NCBI RefSeq assembly: GCF_900590755.1 | Contig: NZ_UUOC01000032.1 | Span: 105,023 to 169,022 of the forward strand | Direction of reading: 5' to 3' | DNA length: 64,000 bases | Source of the DNA: Pseudomonas viridiflava | GTDB taxonomy: Bacteria > Pseudomonadota > Gammaproteobacteria > Pseudomonadales > Pseudomonadaceae | Shown: positions 61,445 through 64,000 of the stretch, in pieces | How the letters are laid out: every line of letters starts with the position of its first letter | How positions within the stretch are numbered: position 1 is the stretch's first letter | The notes under the pieces: model-generated | What the model saw: only the letters and a program-made list of their open reading frames with translations | The model's database searches: none | What the model was told of the DNA's origin: nothing | Program-made: the position numbers and the translations under genes

Positions 61445-62689
61445 ATGGACAATAAGAACAATCTCTTTAGCAGTTGGCTTCGGGCATCCGGCCACCAGCA
61501 ATGGCTGGCCAGCGAAGGTAACCGACTGGTTGACTTCGCCAAGGCCTCACGGCTCCCCCAAGGGTTTGGCAACCTCGATGAGCGTGGCGTCCTGCCTGAA
61601 AACGCTCGTGCCGAAACCATGAACACCGCTCGCATGACCCACAGCTTTGCCATGGCTCATGTGCGTGGCATCCCCGGCTGCGCGGCGTTGGTGGACCATG
61701 GCATTGCTGCATTGGCCGGTCCGCTGCGCGATGGCCTGCACGGAGGCTGGTTCAGCGCGCCTTTGGCTGATGGTGACAAGGCCGATAAACAGGCTTATTT
61801 GCATGCGTTCGTCGCATTGGCGGCCAGTTCCGCTGTGGTGGCGCAACGGCCGGGCGCTCAGGAGTTGCTGTCCGAGGCCATGCAGGTGATCCAGAGCCGC
61901 TTCTGGAGCGAGGAAGAGGGCGCGATGCGCGAATCTTTCGCCCGGGACTGGAGCCAGGAAGAAAGCTATCGCGGCGCCAACAGCAACATGCACAGCGTGG
62001 AGGCGTTTCTGGCCCTGGCGGACGTGACCGGTGATGCCCAATGGCTGGATCGGGCCCTGCGGATTGTCGAGCGGGTCATCCACGGTCATGCAGCGGCCAA
62101 TGATCATCAGGTCATCGAACACTTCAGCCAGAGCTGGCAGCCGCTGCCGGAATACAACCACGACAATCGCGCCGACGGCTTCCGTCCCTACGGCACCACG
62201 CCCGGGCATGCATTCGAGTGGGCCAGGTTGTTGTTGCATCTTGAAGCCTCGCGCCAGCGTGCCCGGTTGCCAACACCGACCTGGCTGCTGGCCGATGCGC
62301 GCCAATTGTTCGCCAATGCCTGCCGTGACGCCTGGAACGTCGATGGCCTGCCGGGGATCGTCTACACCCTGGACTGGCAGAAGCAGCCGGTGGTCCGTCA
62401 TCGCCTGCACTGGGTGCATTGTGAAGCGGCTGCCGCTGCGGCGGCACTGCTGCAACGCACCGATGAAAAACAGTACGAAGACTGGTATCGCTGCTTCTGG
62501 GAGTTCAACGAGAACCAGTTCATCGACCGCAAACTCGGCAGTTGGCATCACGAATTGAGCCCTGAGAATCTGCCCAGCGCGGATATCTGGGCGGGCAAAC
62601 CTGATCTGTACCATGCCTACCAAGCGACGCTGCTGCCCTTGCTCCCCTTGGCTCCCAGCCTGGCCAGCGGGCTGGCGGCATTGGGCTGA
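61445..62689 (+). CDS. AGE-family sugar isomerase/epimerase (YihS-like)
   Basis: A 414-residue protein of the N-acylglucosamine 2-epimerase superfamily, an alpha6/alpha6 barrel. Family His residues appear in RMTHSFAMAHVRG, NMHSVEAFLALADVTG, EYNHDNRADGFRPYGTTPGH AFEWARLL (split), and SWHHELSPENLP. It most resembles YihS/mannose isomerases, which interconvert mannose, fructose and glucose or sulfoquinovose and sulfofructose. The exact sugar cannot be told from the sequence. It may be co-expressed with the hexapeptide protein 23 bases downstream. Confidence 0.9.
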   Translation: MDNKNNLFSSWLRASGHQQWLASEGNRLVDFAKASRLPQGFGNLDERGVLPENARAETMNTARMTHSFAMAHVRGIPGCAALVDHGIAALAGPLRDGLHGGWFSAPLADGDKADKQAYLHAFVALAASSAVVAQRPGAQELLSEAMQVIQSRFWSEEEGAMRESFARDWSQEESYRGANSNMHSVEAFLALADVTGDAQWLDRALRIVERVIHGHAAANDHQVIEHFSQSWQPLPEYNHDNRADGFRPYGTTPGHAFEWARLLLHLEASRQRARLPTPTWLLADARQLFANACRDAWNVDGLPGIVYTLDWQKQPVVRHRLHWVHCEAAAAAAALLQRTDEKQYEDWYRCFWEFNENQFIDRKLGSWHHELSPENLPSADIWAGKPDLYHAYQATLLPLLPLAPSLASGLAALG

Positions 62690-62712
62690 ATGCTCTTTAC
62701 TTAGCGGCTTCA

Positions 62713-63357
62713 ATGCATAAAAGAGGTTGTGTTTTGGTTCGTATCGAGCAGTACATCAGCGAATTTTCCGGTTCAGTGTTGTCGCCCTGGAACGCACTGG
62801 CGCCCTGGCAATTAGTCGCTCAGGCACCGCAGATCGTTAGCGAGCTGCTGAAAGGTTTGTCGGCTGAGGAGTATGAGATCGTCGATGACATCGCCGTGCA
62901 TCGCACTGCGGTGGTGGAAGCGGGGGCGGTGCTCAAGGGGCCTTTGATCATCGGCGCTCATTGCTTTGTTGCCAGCGGTGCCTATTTGCGCGGTGGTTGC
63001 TGGGTGGATGAACGCTGCATCTTTGGCCCCGGAGCGGAGCTGAAAACGTCATTTGTGTTCAGGGGCAGCAAGCTGGCCCACTTCAACTTCGTTGGCGATT
63101 CGGTTCTGGGTGCTGGGGTCAATCTGGAAGCCGGCAGTATTGTGTGCAATTACCGGAATGAGCGTGCTGATAAGGAAGTCAGGGTCAGTATTGGTGGGCA
63201 GTTGGTTGCGACCGGTTGTGACAAGTTCGGTGCTTTGATCGGCGATCAGGGGCGTATTGGTGCCAATGCGGTTCTGGCGCCGGGGGCGGTTATTGAGCCG
63301 GGGTTTGTCGTGCGGCGGGGGCAGGTTTTTGATGGGGAGGTTGATCGCTTGGGCTGA
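62713..63357 (+). CDS. Left-handed beta-helix (hexapeptide) acyltransferase-like protein
   Basis: A 214-residue protein with an N-terminal helical part and a beta-helix made of hexapeptide repeats (VEAGAVLKGPLIIGAHCFVA, WVDERCIFGPGAELKTSFVF, GDSVLGAGVNLEAGSIVCNY, GANAVLAPGAVIEPGFVVRR). It is related to the C-terminal domain of GlmU-like nucleotidyl/acyl transferases but lacks their pyrophosphorylase domain. It probably acetylates a sugar or amino sugar. The start may be ATG 62713, without a clear site, or TTG 62734, which follows AGAGG. Confidence 0.82.
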   Translation: MHKRGCVLVRIEQYISEFSGSVLSPWNALAPWQLVAQAPQIVSELLKGLSAEEYEIVDDIAVHRTAVVEAGAVLKGPLIIGAHCFVASGAYLRGGCWVDERCIFGPGAELKTSFVFRGSKLAHFNFVGDSVLGAGVNLEAGSIVCNYRNERADKEVRVSIGGQLVATGCDKFGALIGDQGRIGANAVLAPGAVIEPGFVVRRGQVFDGEVDRLG

Positions 63358-63409
63358 TGGTAGGAATAACCTGCGGGAGCGGTGCTTGCCTGCGATAAGT
63401 CTGGGTATC

Positions 63410-63735
63410 TACACATCTTGGTGTACATATCCATTCCTGCGGTAACGGCCGCTATCGGTTGCGCCCTTACGGCGCCTCACTTTTGAAGCCCAAAAGTAAG
63501 CAAAAGGCTCTTGCCCCACCACTCGGTCCCTCGCTAGTGCTCGGCATGCCCGTAATCCGACATTGATTCGGCGGGCCGCCGCGAAGGGCCATCCCTGGCC
63601 CAGCGCGGCTAAACCGGCATCCTTGCCGGTTTGCACCGCCGAACCAATATCGGCTCCCGGCCAGCGTGGTTTGACGGGGCGCCTAAGATCAAAAGCCAAA
63701 TCAAAAGCCAGATCAACAGCCAGATCAACGGCAGA
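63410..63735. repeat. Long Pseudomonas dispersed repeat with short tandem repeats at its end
   Basis: This GC-rich stretch starts with GTGTACATATCCATTCCTGC and contains GCGCCCTTACGGCGCCTCAC, AAGGGCCATCCCTGGCCCAG and CCAGCGTGGTTTGACGGGGC. From memory of the genus it recurs in many Pseudomonas genomes, often beside genes, without a convincing ORF. It ends with four tandem 12-base units of the GATCAAAAGCCA type (63687-63734). The 172-codon minus-strand frame over it is a by-product. Confidence 0.6.
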
Positions 63736-63744
63736 ACCGGATCC

Positions 63745-63824
63745 CTGTAGGAGCCAACTTGTTGGCGAGGCAATGGATCTGTGTTGCCAGGAATATCGCC
63801 TCGCGAACAAGTTCGCTCCTACAG
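63745..63824. repeat. REP-like pair (GTAGGAGCCAACTTGTTGGCGAGG family)
   Basis: Inverted CTGTAGGAGCCAACTTGTTG and GCGAACAAGTTCGCTCCTAC arms, a distinct subtype not seen elsewhere in the window, immediately after the long repeat. Confidence 0.88.
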
Positions 63825-63873
63825 TTGAAATGTGAACTCGCGAATCAGACGCTGCGGTTGTTAGCGCGAATTG

Positions 63874-64000
63874 CCTTCGCAGCCTTCGGCAGCTCCTACA
63901 GGGTTGGCGTTTTTTCTGGCATTTCACGGACCTGTAGGAGCTGACCGAGGTTACGAGGGCTGCGAAGGCGGTCTATCAGGCACACCGCGTTATCGTTCCT
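63874..64000. repeat. REP arms at the window edge
   Basis: A lone GCAGCCTTCGGCAGCTCCTA arm (63879-63901) is followed by CTGTAGGAGCTGACCGAGGT (63932 on), the start of another element that continues past the end of the window. Confidence 0.85.

Noticed and set aside
63409..63927. A 172-codon minus-strand frame at the window end
   Set aside because: Covers the dispersed repeat and REP arms; the VDLAVDLAFDLAFDL run is just the 12-base tandem repeat translated.

Overview
ORGANISM. The window looks like a chromosomal segment of a fluorescent-type Pseudomonas. The coding sequence is GC-rich and densely packed. Intergenic gaps are filled with several families of short palindromic REP/REPIN elements typical of P. 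fluorescens-group genomes. The gene families (YejABEF, nit1C cluster, glucarate dehydratase, DUF1345, AIF-like Rieske oxidoreductase) fit that genus. Species cannot be fixed from the sequence alone. No rRNA, tRNA, CRISPR array, insertion sequence or prophage was recognised. LAYOUT. (1) 1-2.7 kb: the end of a NitT/TauT-type ABC importer operon; its permease gene carries an internal amber codon. (2) 2.7-13.5 kb, minus strand: one long apparent operon tonB-exbB-exbD-TonB receptor-yejA-yejB-yejE-yejF. It pairs a private energising complex and outer-membrane receptor with a complete inner-membrane peptide importer. A large gene-poor regulatory stretch lies upstream (13.5-15.3 kb), with a small ORF and REP elements, followed by a TetR regulator. 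(3) 16-19.5 kb: a secreted GH3 glycosidase with a PA14 insertion, and a small secreted protein. (4) 19.6-29.7 kb, plus strand: an eleven-gene type II secretion operon in the order E-F-G-H-I-J-K-L-M-C/N-D, almost all overlapping. Its ATPase lacks the usual cysteine pairs, and no prepilin peptidase is present. A secreted esterase follows. (5) 30.7-38.9 kb: the complete nit1C cluster, with a divergent sigma-54 activator (nitA), a good -24/-12 promoter, then nitB-nitH centred on a nitrilase. This cluster is linked to growth on cyanide/nitriles in other pseudomonads. (6) 39.1-43.5 kb: a SIR2-like DUF4917 protein, then a GntR/UTRA regulator with an MFS transporter and an amidohydrolase. (7) 43.7-51.9 kb: a two-component system, a FocA/NirC-family transporter, an acetyltransferase, a subtilase with an altered catalytic Asp, a nicotinamidase-like isochorismatase, a 2-hydroxyacid dehydrogenase and a DUF1345 membrane protein. 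(8) 52.1-55.2 kb: a glucarate dehydratase locus with a divergent FCD regulator, clear TTGT-N3-ACAA operators, and an MFS transporter that has lost most of its membrane segments. (9) 55.3-64 kb: a lipoprotein-type hydrolase, VOC protein, Rieske/FAD oxidoreductase, GFA protein, chemoreceptor with a FliA-type promoter, AGE-family isomerase, hexapeptide acyltransferase-like protein, and a terminal long dispersed repeat. HOW THE PARTS WORK TOGETHER. The most coherent units are the tonB-to-yejF operon (a self-contained two-membrane uptake route, probably for a peptide or peptide-like compound), the T2SS operon, and the nit1C cluster. REP pairs sit at gene joints inside two of these operons, one encodes the C-terminus of YejA, and another supplies the stop codon of the DUF4917 gene. 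LIMITS. All family assignments come from reading motifs and gene order; no database search was possible.
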